Source: Schistocerca nitens
Taxonomy: Eukaryota; Arthropoda; Insecta; Orthoptera; Acrididae
Direction of reading: 5' to 3'
Length of the DNA stretch: 64,000 nucleotides
NCBI RefSeq assembly: GCF_023898315.1
Contig: NC_064622.1
Location: 75,464,387 to 75,528,386, forward strand
The position numbers and the translations under genes are program-made. The notes under the pieces are model-generated. The model was not told the DNA's origin, searched no databases, and saw only the letters and a program-made list of their open reading frames with translations. Below, piece by piece: positions 1-10,139 of this stretch; position 1 is the stretch's first letter; the number at the start of each line of letters is the position of its first letter.

Positions 1-427
1 TGTATAGCAGTTTGTGATGGCGTGCTGATAAATAACTCTCTCGCAGCGTTATTAATGATTCTTTAAATACTGGCACATATTGAAATGAAGTGGCTTCCTT
101 CATAAATTTAAGACACTGCCGATCTGCTGCACCGTTCCCTGTCTCATTCCGGAGTCCAATACACCACGCATTTTCCACCAAGCATTACCGTTCCACAGCT
201 GACCACGCACCCTGGTGGTCGCTTACTCATAGCTAGTGCTGTACGTCTCCTTATTCAACAAGAAGACAATATCTTTGATCCACAGAATGCAGCTCTCAAT
301 TAACACTGTCATTTCAGTATCAGTTGACACTGGTTGTTACTTTCAAAAAACGTTTTTGCTTACACTAACTTGCTTCAAAATGAATTATTTAATAAACTGA
401 GAACGCGAAGGAAGAAATTCACCGTGC
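1..427. other. No gene recognised
   Basis: AT-rich, without a long open frame and without a repeat family that I recognise. It ends at the 10-bp target duplication of the SINE that follows. Confidence 0.5.
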
Positions 428-437
428 CACTAAATTC

Positions 438-643
438 GGCCGCGCGGGACTAGCCGAGCGGTCTAGGGTCGCTGCAGTCATGGACTGTGCGGCAGATCCC
501 GGCGGAGTTTCGGGTCCTCCCTCGGTCATGGTTGTGTGTGTTTGTCCTTGGGACAATTTAGGTTAAGTAGTGTGTAAGCTTAGGGACTGATGACCTTAGC
601 AGTTAAGTTCCATAAGATTTCACACACATTTGAACATTTTGAA
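438..643 (+). mobile_element. tRNA-derived SINE, type 2 head
   Basis: The head begins GGCCGCGCGGGACTAGCCGAG, with an A-box-like TAGCCGAGCGG and a B-box-like region before TCGGTCATGG. The body carries TTAGGTTAAGTAGTGTGTAA and GGGACTGATGACCTTAGCAG, and it ends in CACACACATTTGAACATTTT. A perfect 10-bp target duplication, CACTAAATTC, flanks it at 428-437 and 644-653, so this is a clean retrotransposed copy. It is non-coding and non-autonomous. Two further copies lie at 3900-4101 and 57018-57180. Confidence 0.9.
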
Positions 644-653
644 CACTAAATTC

Positions 654-1021
654 TGTGGTACCGTTCCTTCAGAAAAATATTTATTGACTCATTTTGAGAC
701 GCTTCTCTCTTCTGACATTTAAACAGATCTGATGAAGTACTGGAATTTTACCCAAGTTTTATTTATTATTTGTCGAAAACACAGTCTATTTCTTCCACAG
801 TTTATGGAGTATTAGCTGATTACTCGGTATCGGATGAAAAATAAGTTAACACGGCTTCATATAACATAGGAGTATGAATGATATCTGTATATAATTCGAA
901 AACGAACTTAGGACCTATAGATTTTTAAAAAGAGAAGAGACAGTATACATACTGTGAAGTAAAATATTTAGAAATTCATTTTCAAATTTATTTAACGCAA
1001 AACTTGCCATTACACAATACG
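654..1021. other. No gene recognised
   Basis: AT-rich spacer between two SINEs. No coding frame and no recognised repeat. Confidence 0.4.
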
Positions 1022-1343
1022 CCTCCCGAACAGACCATAGGGGCCAACGGTACCGACCGGCCGCCGTGTCATCACCAGCCAAAGGCGTCACTGGATGCTG
1101 ATATAGAGGGGCATGTGGTCAGCACACCGCTCTCCTTGCCGTATGTCAGTTTCCAAGACCGGAGCCGCTATTTCTCAATCAAGTAGCTCCTCAGTTTGCC
1201 TCACAAGGGCTGAGTGCACCCCGCTTGCCAACAGCGCTCGGCAGACCGGATGGTCGCCCATCCAAGTGCTAGCCCAGCCCGACAGCTCTTAACTTCGGTG
1301 ATCTGAAGGAAGCGGTGTTACCACTGCGGCAAGGCCGTTGGCC
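1022..1343 (-). mobile_element. 5S rRNA-derived SINE
   Basis: Read on the minus strand, the 5' end is a degenerate 5S rRNA: GCCAACGGCC, then GATCACCGAAGTTAAG, CTTGGATGGGCGACC and a closing GCTGTTGGC. The region CTTGGATGGGYGACC is the 5S internal promoter (C-box area). A non-5S body follows (GCGGGGTGCACTCAGCC ... CGGTCGGT) and ends near 1022. The body matches the copy at 31977-32296 closely. Fusion to this body and the existence of a second copy show a SINE3-type element and not a 5S gene. Confidence 0.85.
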
Positions 1344-1689
1344 TCGTGTTTTACACCCTCCTGGAATCGTAAATACAGTGCAAGAATAATCTCTTAAGTT
1401 AACCTGCTCTTGATCAAAAAACATCCTGCAGAGAAACTTGGCAATCTCAAATTCACTCCACAGTTCTTTATCGTTCTCGTGATTGGGAACGCAAGGTGTA
1501 CTGGAAACTACAATCTCTTACTTATGTTGTACTCAAATGTCTTACAGATCAAAAACATCTGCTCATATACACTATTATCATTACTAGTTCCACGCTGCTG
1601 TGACTGTATTTCGAGTTCTGAAAGGAATACGGTCCCTTATAACATCAGTTTCACAAGTTAGGCGTCAAACCGCACAGCAGACGTCACTC
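1344..1689. other. No gene recognised; possible decayed LINE 5' part
   Basis: No supported coding frame. It lies just upstream of recognisable endonuclease sequence, so it may be the decayed start of the LINE at 1690-5560, but I see no motif that proves this. Confidence 0.3.
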
Positions 1690-1798
1690 AGAACACGTAC
1701 AGTGTTGGTGCCGAGGTGTATCACCAGTTTGGAGACTGGAGTATAATCCCGATCCATGCTTTCCAACAACTAATGAAAATAAATTATCTCTCCAAAGT

Positions 1799-2065
1799 TT
1801 GCAGTTCGCATTACAAGACTTCCCACGCAGCGAACACCGTCCAATCTTGATTGAAATCGGTACGAATATCCATTTCGTTTTATCCTTTCCACGACCTAAA
1901 TGGCATTTCAGAGAAGCTAAGAGGGATGTATCTGCTAAAAATCTGGACAAATCTCTTGGTTGGATTCCCCCAAAAGCAAAAAACTATGAGACGATTGATG
2001 TAGCTATGGTAAGTCCACCAAAGGAGATAATTCCTAGGGGCTTCCGGAAGGAATATATTCCAGGT
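1799..2065 (+). pseudogene. LINE endonuclease C-terminus and linker start
   Basis: The translation contains SEHRPILIEIG, matching the conserved S-D-H-R-P end of APE-type LINE endonucleases, with the catalytic-region Asp replaced by Glu. IIPRGFRKEYIPG follows, typical of the linker ahead of the RT in this group. The frame is cut by the SINE that starts at 2066 and continues directly at about 2263 with WNDATEKQYDCFLKSGD. Confidence 0.75.
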
Positions 2066-2262
2066 AGGCCGGCCGGGGTGGCGGAGCGGTACTAGACGCT
2101 ACAGTCTGGAACCGCGCGACCGCTGCGGTCGCAGGTTCGAATCCTGCTTCGGGCATGGGTGTGTGTGATGTCCTTAGGTTAGTTAGGTTTAAGTAGTTCT
2201 ACGTTATAGGGGACTGATGACATCAAAAGTTAAGTCCCATAGTGCTCAGAGCCATTTGAACC
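2066..2262 (+). mobile_element. tRNA-derived SINE, type 1 (Leu/Ser-like head)
   Basis: Head GGCCGGCCGGGGTGGCGGAGCGG, B box GGTTCGAATCCTGC, then GGGCATGG, TTAGGTTAGTTAGGTTTAAG, GGGGACTGATGAC and the end GAGCCATTTGAACC. The 11-bp duplication ATATTCCAGGT flanks it at 2055-2065 and 2263-2273. It interrupts the LINE linker coding region. Confidence 0.95.
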
Positions 2263-3078
2263 ATATTCCAGGTTGGAACGATGCTACTGAGAAACAATAC
2301 GATTGCTTTCTAAAAAGCGGTGACCCGGAAATATCGGATAACCTGCTTCAGAACCTCGATACTGCCAGACGTTTAAGGTGGACACTGACTGTTGAGTCAG
2401 TTTTCAAACACAAAGTGGAAAAGCATCGTCATTACTAAGGAAGTTAGATGGAAACAAAAAACGACATTCTTATATCGGCTAATAGGATTGCATCACATCT
2501 ACTGTCCACATCAAGAGCACCAAGGGATCTCACACATCAGACACAAACTTACATACTCAAATGACCACTACAGAACAATCTAACTTCTCAAGAGCTTTTT
2601 CTGTATCTGAAATTTCTGCTGCTCTTAAAACTCTAAATCCCGGAAAGCCACCGGGAAAAGTCTGAATCCACCCAGAATTTCTTCTGCGTAGTGGGAACTA
2701 CACAAAAAGATGGCGTGTGGGTTTGTTCTATGACATTATGATATCTGGTTCAGTCCCACAAAAAATGAAGCAATCAAAAATGTTTGCAGTACTGAAACCC
2801 GGCAAGGCATCAGACCAGCCTGAGAACTATCGCCCAAACGCACTATTTATTAGTTTCTTGAAAGAATTATATATTATATAAATCAGATTAGTCCAGTAAT
2901 CTCTCAGAACCTTGAGCCTGAGAAGGTTGGATTCCGACCAGGACCGAGCTGAGCTGATGAAGTCAGATCTTTAACAACATTTGTTGAAGCGGGATACCAA
3001 ATAAAGCACAAAACTTCAGTAGCTTTCGTTGTTCTAAGTGCAACGTATGGTACGGTTTGAAGGCATGGGCATAGAACC
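2263..3078 (+). pseudogene. LINE linker and RT N-terminal part, broken
   Basis: Frames carry SGDPEISDNLLQNLDTARR, then after frameshifts a KTLNPGKPPGK-like motif, PEFLLRSGNYTKRW, VPQKMKQSKMFAVLKPGK and EKVGFRPG. These correspond to RT fingers motifs of the LxPGKAxGPDG ... FRPGRS type. It ends near AFVVLSATYGTV, equivalent to the FVDLxAAYDTV palm motif, where the CR1-like insertion begins. Multiple stops make it non-functional. Confidence 0.7.
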
Positions 3079-3772
3079 CAGTGTGTTGTCCTCTGCGGCT
3101 AGTTTTCATCAGAGACAAGAGTGCCCCAGAGAAGTGTGATAGGACCGCTTTTGTTCTCTATATTCGTAAATAATTTGGTGAAAATGATGGACAGCAATCT
3201 GGGATTGTTTGCTGATGATGCTATGGTGTACGGCAAGGTGTCGAAGTTGACTTACTGTAGGAAGACACAAGACAACTTGACAAAATTTTCAGTTGGTGTC
3301 ATGAATGGCAGCTAGCTCTGACCGTGCGATGTATTCTTGAGTACTGCTGGAGTGTGTGGGATCCGTTTCAGGTCAGACTGAAAGAAGAAATACAAGCAGT
3401 TCAGAGGCCAACTGCTACATTAGCAGCCGATAGGCTCGGACAACACGGAAGTGTTACAGAGACGCTTCGGGAATCCAAATGGGAATCCCTAGAGGAAACG
3501 CGTTCTTTACGAGAAAAACTGTTAGACAAATTTAGGGAATCGGCATTTGAAGAAGACTGCAGAACGATTCTGCTACCGCCAAAATACATTTCGCGTAACG
3601 AGCACGAAGATAAGATACGAAAAATTAGGGCTCATAGGGAAGCTTATAGATAGTCGTTTCTCCCTCGCGCTTTGTACGAGTGGAACAGGAAAGAAAAAGG
3701 CCAGTAGTGGTACAGGGTACCCTCCGCCATGCACCGTACGGTAGCTTGCGGATTATCTATGTAGATGTAGGT
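3079..3772 (+). mobile_element. CR1-like LINE fragment with internal deletion
   Basis: Translation gives VPQRSVIGPLLFSIFVNNL and LFADDAMVYGKV (palm motifs, FADD box), then jumps at about 3315-3325 to CILEYCWSVWDPFQV and the C-terminal KYISRNEHEDKIRKI block. About 100 residues present in the copy at 54334-55519 are missing. The 3' end runs into TATGTAGATGTAGG, the (GATGTA)n tail shared by the CR1-like copies here. It is inserted in the palm region of the older LINE, and the left boundary is approximate. Confidence 0.75.
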
Positions 3773-3899
3773 GTTAATGCTTTATAAATTATTACAACTT
3801 GTCGCATGCAAACGGACAACAAAACTAATTGACAACATGTTAGCTGGTAGCACATATGCACTAACTGCAGAAAAAGACACTAGCTGCACTAAAGTATTG

Positions 3900-4101
3900 T
3901 TCAAAATGTTCAAATGTGTGTGAAATCTTATGGGACTTAACTGCTAAGGTCATCAGTCCCTAAGCTTACACACTACTTAACCTAAATTATCCTAAGGACC
4001 ACCACACACAACCATGCCCGAGGGAGGACTCGAACCTCCGCCGGGACCTGCCTTACAGTCCATTACTTCAGCGCCTTAGACCGCTCGGCTAATCCCGCGC
4101 G
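3900..4101 (-). mobile_element. tRNA-derived SINE, type 2 head
   Basis: Minus-strand copy of the 438-643 family with the head GCCGCGCGGGATTAGCCGAGC. The 14-bp duplication GCACTAAAGTATTG is perfect at 3886-3899 and 4102-4115. It sits in the RT region of the older LINE. Confidence 0.93.
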
Positions 4102-4619
4102 GCACTAAAGTATTGAATAATGGCTTACCACAGGAATACGTCCTCGCTCCTCTCTTGCTTAATTTATATGTACCTGATATTTTTCCAGCACAGTTCAGGA
4201 AGTTTGGCTATGCAAACAACTGGGCAATAGCTACCAAACACAAAACCTTTGAAACAACTGAAGAAATTCTAGCTTTTGATATAGACGTCATAGGCCCCTA
4301 TGTCCGTAAATGGAGGTTACAACCAAACTCAAATAAAACAGAAGTTTCATGTTTTCATTTGTCCGCTAGATTGGCACACAGAGCCCTCGATGTCTGTTTT
4401 GAGAGAGACACACCTCATCATAATATGCATCCAAAATACCTTGGGATCACGTTAGATAGGACACGTTATTTTAAGGAGCACTTGACAAGAACGTCTGCTG
4501 AAACTACAAACAACTCTGTGGCTCTCGTTGGGGATCGTTAGGAGACATTCTCGGGGTACCAGCACTCGGACTGATATACGCAGTAGCAGACTACTGTGCG
4601 CCTGTCTGGCTTGATAGTC
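4102..4619 (+). pseudogene. LINE reverse transcriptase palm, broken
   Basis: The open stretch from about 4113 reads NNGLPQEYVLAPLLLNLY, the NGLPQGSVLAPLLFNLY palm motif. GYANNWAIAT follows: the YADD active site is altered to YANN, so both catalytic aspartates are lost. NSNKTEVSCFHL follows. The frame shifts near 4541 and resumes with VADYCAPVWLDS before the SINE at 4620. Confidence 0.8.
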
Positions 4620-4818
4620 AAATGGTTCTAATGGCTCTGAGCACTATGGGACTTAACTTCTGAGGTCATCAGTCCCCTAGCACTTAGAACTACTTAAACC
4701 TAACTAACCTAATGACGTCACACACATCCATTCCCGAGGTAGGATTCGAACCTGCGACCGTAGCGGTCGCGCGGTTCCAGACTGAAGCGGCTAGAACCGC
4801 TCGGCCACCCCGGCCGGC
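4620..4818 (-). mobile_element. tRNA-derived SINE, type 1
   Basis: Minus strand. It ends (plus-strand reading) with GAACCGCTCGGCCACCCCGG and contains GGATTCGAACCTGCGACC. The duplication GCTTGATAGTC / GCTTAATAGTC (one mismatch) lies at 4609-4619 and 4819-4829. It interrupts the LINE C-terminal coding region. Confidence 0.93.
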
Positions 4819-5560
4819 GCTTAATAGTCCCCAAATAAAAAAAGATAGTCGTACAACATAACGAGGACGTGCGCATTGCTAGTGGAAGTATACCATCTAT
4901 TCCCACATACTTGTTATACTTGCTGCCTATCTTCAGCTACATTCCACCTCCCGATATCAGAAGGAAGAGTGCACTACTGCAAGAAATGAACATCCGAAGA
5001 ATGTTAATAACTCCGACCTACCAATAATGGAAGACGTATTTCCTACAGAGCGAAAAAGACTAAGATCAAGGCATCCCCCTCTCATCACAGCCAGGACTCT
5101 CATGGAATTCAGTACCATCGATGAATGGAAAAGCTACTGGCAACGAAACTGTTTTCCACAATGCTTAAAGCTACCTTGCATCCAGAAGAAACCCCCTGGA
5201 TTCTACCAGCTCCGGGCTATCCGGACTACCTAGAACCGCATCCCAACGGGCGATGGACGATGTGCAGACACTGTCTACAAGTGGAGAAAAACTTCATGCC
5301 TATCGTGTGACTGTGGTGCGGGACGACAACAGTTGCTCATGTATCGACATGTCCCGCACGTGCCTACAAGGGCCCTTTCGAAGATTGCCTGACAGCGACG
5401 AGTGATGTTATAAAATACACGAAAGACCTTCATATCCATATACAGCTGTTATCATTTGTGTTATTTTATGCTGGAGAACTGTGTTTAAATGGTGACGTGT
5501 AGTAGTTTTGTAATGTTTGTATATGTATTCCCATACGATAAATAACTAAATAAATAGTGG
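4819..5560 (+). pseudogene. LINE C-terminal domain and 3' end, broken
   Basis: Fragments read IASGSIPSIPTYLLYLLPIF and PPDIRRKSALLQEMN, then after frameshifts a NRIPTGDGRCADTVYKW-like motif and SCDCGAG, with a Cys/His cluster. This is the LNRIRTGxGRC ... CDCG ... HIxxxCP tail common in this LINE group. The A-rich end near 5535-5560 is the probable 3' terminus. Confidence 0.7.
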
Positions 5561-5916
5561 GAGGCCAGTTGAGCTGCAGTAGATTCACTAGCCACTAGCA
5601 GTAGACTGAGTCAAGACAGTCGCTCGTATAAGGAATGAAGACTGTTTTCTCTTTTTTCTCGCTCTCTCCACCTCCCCCCCCCCCTTCTCTCTCTCTCACT
5701 CCTGTTTAAGTAAATTGTCCAGCATTTCTGCAGTCGTTCCAGAGTTAACCCTGAATAGGAATCCTTTTCATTGTCCATACACCTCTCTTGTTTCTGTTAA
5801 AGCCACATGTGTCTTAATACCACATGTTTTTCCGTATATTAAACCATATGTGTACGAAATTTGGTTGAAAGTGCTCCATAGATTCCAGATTTATGCTGGA
5901 AGATACAAAGACACAC
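5561..5916. other. No gene; pyrimidine-rich patch
   Basis: Contains a C-run and CT-rich low complexity near 5640-5700 and otherwise unremarkable AT-rich DNA. Confidence 0.4.
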
Positions 5917-6121
5917 ACACACACACATACACACACACACACAGCTTCAGTCTGGAACCGCGCTACCGCTGCGGTCGTAGGTTCGAATCCTGCCTCGGGC
6001 ATGGATGTGTGTGATGTAATTAGGTTAGTTAGGTTTAAGTAGTTCTAAGTTCTAGGGGACTGATGACCTCAGATGTTAAGTCCCATAGTGCTCAGAGCCA
6101 TTTTTGAACACACACACCCAC
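5917..6121 (+). mobile_element. (CA)n tract split by a head-truncated type 1 SINE
   Basis: A (CA)n microsatellite at 5917-5943 runs into GCTTCAGTCTGGAACCGCGC, the middle of the SINE head. The complete SINE body follows to about 6108 and another ACACACACACCC tract follows that. The CA runs on both sides could be the target duplication or a split microsatellite. The first 30 or so bases of the head (A box) are missing, so the copy lacks half of its promoter. Confidence 0.8.
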
Positions 6122-6366
6122 ACACGAGTACGTAAATAGGGACTCTCGACGGCGCCATCATCTCGGTTTGTGCGGGTAGAACGAAGCGGGAGATCTGAAC
6201 GAGATTCGGATTTGAAAGTTGTTTTGTGTCCAAACGGTTGTTACCGGAAATCTGTTGCTGATCAAAACTTTATCTAGTATTTTCCCTCTACAACCTCTAG
6301 AAGCAAATATTGTGGGTTGTTAACTACCGTGCAATTAGACAACGGGGTGACAGCGTGTGCTGTGAA
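6122..6366. other. No gene recognised
   Basis: Short non-repetitive spacer with no supported frame. Confidence 0.35.
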
Positions 6367-7105
6367 ACTACATCTACATCTACATTTATACTCTGCAAGC
6401 CACCCAACGGTGTGTGGCGGAGGGCACTTTACGTGCCACTGTCATTACCTCCCTTTTCTGTTCCAGTCGCGTATGGTTCGCGGGAAGAACGACTGCCGGA
6501 AAGCCTTCGTTCGCGCTCGAATCTCTCTAATTTTACATTCGTGATCTCCTCGGAAGGTATAAGTAGGGGGAAGCAATATATTCGATACCTCATCCAGAAA
6601 CGCATCCTCTCGAAACCTGGACAGCAAGCTACACCACGATGCGGAGCGCCTCTCTCGCAGAGTCTGCCACTTGAGTTTGCTAAACATATCCGTAACGCTA
6701 TCACGCTTACCAAATAACCCTGTGACGAAACGCACCGCTCTTCTTTGGATCTTCTCTGTCTCCTCCGTCAGCCCGATCTGACACGGATCCCACACTGATG
6801 AGCAATACTCAAGTATAGGTCGAACGAGTGTTTTGTAAGCCACCTCCTTTGTTGATGGACTGCATTTTCTAAGGACTCTCCCAATGAATCTCAACCTGGT
6901 ACCTGCCTTACCAACAATTCATTTTATATGATCATTCCACTTCAAATCGTTCCGCACGCATACTCCCAGATATTTTACAGAAGTAACTGCTACCAGAGTT
7001 TGTTCCGCTATAATATAATCATACAATAAAGGATTCTTCTTTCTATGTATTCGCAATACATTACATTTGCCTATGTTAAGGGTCAGTTGCCACGCCTTGC
7101 ACCAA
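6367..7105 (-). mobile_element. CR1-like LINE 3' end, 5'-truncated
   Basis: The 3' tail appears on the plus strand as ACATCTACATCTACAT, followed by GCCACCCAACGGTGTGTGGC. Minus-strand frames at 6445-6894 give RFIGRVLRKCSPSTKEVAYK, LVRPILEYCSSVWDP and the C-terminal block ending RTIRDWNRKG. Upstream, codons for NDLKWNDHIK and SVKYLGV continue to about 7105. This is the RT thumb and C-terminal domain only. It is closely related to the copy at 23100-25110. Confidence 0.88.
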
Positions 7106-7539
7106 GTGCCTACTATCGGTAGTCTAGTCCGGAAAGCTGTGTTGCAGCTGTCAAGGTGGATGGTGAGTGGTGTCCCAGTCGATAACAGAAATTTCTTCAG
7201 TATTTCGGTATCGAGTCCTGGTCCAACGCACAGTTTTCATCTGTCAGGGAGTTTCACAAGACCGAACACCGCGCTGTACAAGGAAATATTTCTTGTAGTC
7301 TATACCATATGCAGATCTGAAAAGAAAAAATGCTGGCATTCGACGAAGTCATAGACTTCTACTTTTCACGATAGTGGTAAGAAGCAGGCCGTAAGAGACT
7401 GCAGTAGATGAAGACATTTGGGTCGCAATTCATGAACTAACAAGACTGCTACAAGTAGGGTGTTGGCAATTAGGAAATCAGAAGGGATCGGTTCTCTATT
7501 TTTTTTTCTTTTTTGAAAGAGATTTCTTTTTGGTCACCT
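7106..7539. other. No gene recognised
   Basis: No recognised repeat or frame. A T-rich run occurs near 7498-7516. Confidence 0.35.
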
Positions 7540-8340
7540 CTGTCAGAGACGGCGGGTAAGAATTCCTGCGCCGGAGCGAGCCCGACCCAAAATTAATCCG
7601 GTATTCAAATTACGCGTACGTGGCCCCGCGGGCCTTTTTACATCTCCGAATTCAGGGCCCTGCGCCGTTAGGCGACCAGTAATTCGCATAATCGCGCGCG
7701 GCAGAGACAAGCGGCCGGAGAGAAAAGGCCGCGCCGCTTCTCCGCCGCCCTTTCTCCTCCGCGTCCTCCTCATCCTCCTCCACCTCTGCGCGGAATTCAT
7801 TAAAACTGGGCACAGCCGGCGGATGAGAGCGGGGATTTCTCCTTATGAATCCGTGACGGCTATTGGTAGACACGTTCGACCGCCCCGTAAAAGCGTTTTA
7901 TATCGAGTCGGGTCCGGTTCTGTTCCCCACACGAGAAAGAGTAAAAGGAAGCCGCGCCGAGCCGAGGAAATGCATCCCGCGCCTGAGCCCGAGGGCTCCC
8001 TCCCTTCCTCCTCCTCCTCATCTTCATCTCGCCCATCGCACCATCGCACACCCATTCTCTTTACGCTGCGGAATGGGTCTCCCTCGCCATTATGGCCCGG
8101 ACCGGCTTTTGGAAGTATGCAAAGTAGGGCAGTGCCGGCTGGATAGCGGCTATGTGTGTGTGTGTGTACGTCTCGTCTCGCAGTGTCCCTCCTCAAGCGC
8201 GCACGCCAGGTGCGGCACCCATACGGCGAACCTTCATCTGAATAATCAATCGCGTACCGAGATGTATCGCAATGTTTCAAGTCGATAGCAGTCCTTGCGG
8301 TAGGGTCGAATGCGAGCGAGATGGGGAGAAGCAAAAACCA
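7540..8340. other. GC-rich, CpG-rich non-repetitive stretch
   Basis: Clearly richer in GC and CpG than the surroundings, with many CGCG and GCCG words and a GGAGGA-like purine run on one strand. Several overlapping open frames exist on both strands (up to about 160 codons), but they are low-complexity, rich in Arg, Ser and Pro, and explained by the composition. No known domain is visible. It could be a regulatory island or an untranslated exon; this is inference only. Confidence 0.4.
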
Positions 8341-8363
8341 GGCCGGTTCGGGAACTGGTCCAG

Positions 8364-8425
<62 letters not shown>

Positions 8426-8426
8426 A
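8364..8426. repeat. (CT)n followed by (CA)n microsatellite
   Basis: About 46 bases of pure CT dinucleotides followed by CACACACACACATATA. Simple sequence repeat. Confidence 0.98.
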
Positions 8427-8980
8427 TACAAACACATCTGTCTGCGACCCCATATTGTTTCTCACCGGCACTCCTGCACCCCTTCACGTTTCTCTTTAGC
8501 TCTCAGACGAGGGGTGGCGGTTGCTCTTTCTCTGTACGCAGGTGAAGAGCAAAAGAATAAAAAAAAAAAGAGAAGTATGGGGGGGGGGGGCGCTTTTGTG
8601 ACAAAGTGGAACGACCGGAGATGAATTATAGCGCTTTTATTTATTACCAATACATTTGCATTAATTACGAGACGAGCAGGCCGTTGCAGACGACGTGCAA
8701 CAATCTGTGAGAAAAAAAAAAAAAAGTTTCCGCGCTCTAATTAGGAATGCATTAATTCACTGTGCATTCCTTCCGATACGGTGCAGCGGAAAGCAAGCGA
8801 GGAGGCCGCTTTTTATTCTAGAGCGCCGACGCCGGCATCAGATATGGATCATTTACTTTTCTTAACTGTTTAAACCGCTCGCCGCGGCGTTCGTTAGATA
8901 TGTGGTGCGTGGCAGAATCGGTGCCGGGTTCTCACGGGATTGCCGATCAGAATTAATGAGACTCTGAGACGGAGTTCACA
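8427..8980. other. GC-rich flank with homeodomain-type AT motifs, no gene
   Basis: Contains homopolymer runs (A near 8560 and 8711; G near 8581) and mixed GC-rich segments with TAATTAGGAATGCATTAATT and GCATTAATTACG. The palindromic ATTAATT/TAATTA words resemble homeodomain-binding sites, but such words are common, and no assay or conservation is available. Confidence 0.3.
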
Positions 8981-10139
8981 TACTACGGAAAGAGGTATGG
9001 CAATAAAGAGTTCACAAACCAGAACCGTTGTAAAATTAACGACTACTAGTACCCCGAAACCAATAGCGTTGCGAATGAAATATCACCCAGTATGATTAAC
9101 GTCCATTGCCTTCGCTTTCCTTTTACGTTGTCCGCCAGAATATGCTATATGGTAGGAGTAAACCCTTGACCTCTCTAATTTTCTCACAGAAGTACTACGC
9201 TAGAACCTGAAATTTTTGATTAAGGCTATTTGAACAGACAATAATATTTCGTCTACGACAAAAAAGAACTTCATACGATACAGAGACTGGTGGCAAGGTT
9301 TAGCGATGATGAAAGAGATGAGACCGGCATTGTTTGTCGTCAACGCTCTGTAATGATGTGCTAAGGAACAAAACATTACACAATGCAAGAACCAAAATAG
9401 TAGAAGGAGAAAAAAATAAAGATAATTAAATGGTTAACAAGTGTTGGATGAATGAGAAAAAGGACTGCAACATAAGATAGAGAGCATCGTAGAAGTGGTT
9501 ACATGGTATGGAAAGACCAAAGGGATAAGAAGCAACAAACATAGAGGTTACGTCAAAATACCATTAGAAGGAAAGACAGTTGGAACAACTGCAATCTTCA
9601 AGATGCTTAGAAAGTTTGGTGGCAAAAAGTGGAAGCTATGTTGATGAAATAGAAACATCTCTGCGTAATAGACCTTTGAAAACGTGAAAGGTTTATTAAC
9701 AGCAAAAATAATCCCGATACAGTTAAGAACGAGTTCCGCTAGAAATTCCTAGACTGTAGTGTAGAGGCAAAGAGAAAGAGGAAAATTACTTGGGTAGTTT
9801 TGTTTGCTGACGTATTGGAAAAGTGAAATGGAATGACAGAATTATGAATGTTGGAGGTAACAACACATTTAAAAAGAAATCGACTTAAGACGACTTTATT
9901 TCAAATTACATAGAATACTTTTCCAGGTTATAAAAGTAACGAAAACAGTAGTTACGAAAATTATTAAGTGTTACTTAAATAAGAAGTGAGTCAGAAAAAA
10001 AAATTAAACGTAAGAAACACATAAACTAATTCTGGTGACAGAATATAAGAAAAATAAAACAAACATGAATATAAGACTTTTTCAGATCGGCCGAACAAAA
10101 ACACAGTCCATTTAAAAATAAGTATTGATTTGTAATACA
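8981..10139. other. No gene recognised
   Basis: AT-rich. It may contain decayed RTE sequence upstream of the relic that starts near 10140, but I cannot identify an endonuclease motif. Confidence 0.35.

Larger units (their letters stand above)
1690..5560 (+). mobile_element. Decayed Jockey/I-type LINE with four later insertions
   Basis: Endonuclease C-terminus, linker, reverse transcriptase and a cysteine-rich C-terminal domain appear in the expected order on the plus strand, all broken by stops and frameshifts. It is interrupted by SINEs at 2066-2262, 3900-4101 and 4620-4818 and by a CR1-like fragment at about 3079-3772. Removing these restores the domain order. It ends in an A-rich ATAAATAACTAAATAAATAG stretch near 5535-5560. 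The 5' limit is uncertain, and the clade is inferred from motif flavour only. Confidence 0.75.

Noticed and set aside
7823-8650. Several overlapping 60-160 codon frames on both strands
   Set aside because: All are composition-driven (Arg/Ser/Pro-rich, or Leu-Ser and Arg-Glu runs from the CT repeat). No single frame is better than its neighbours.
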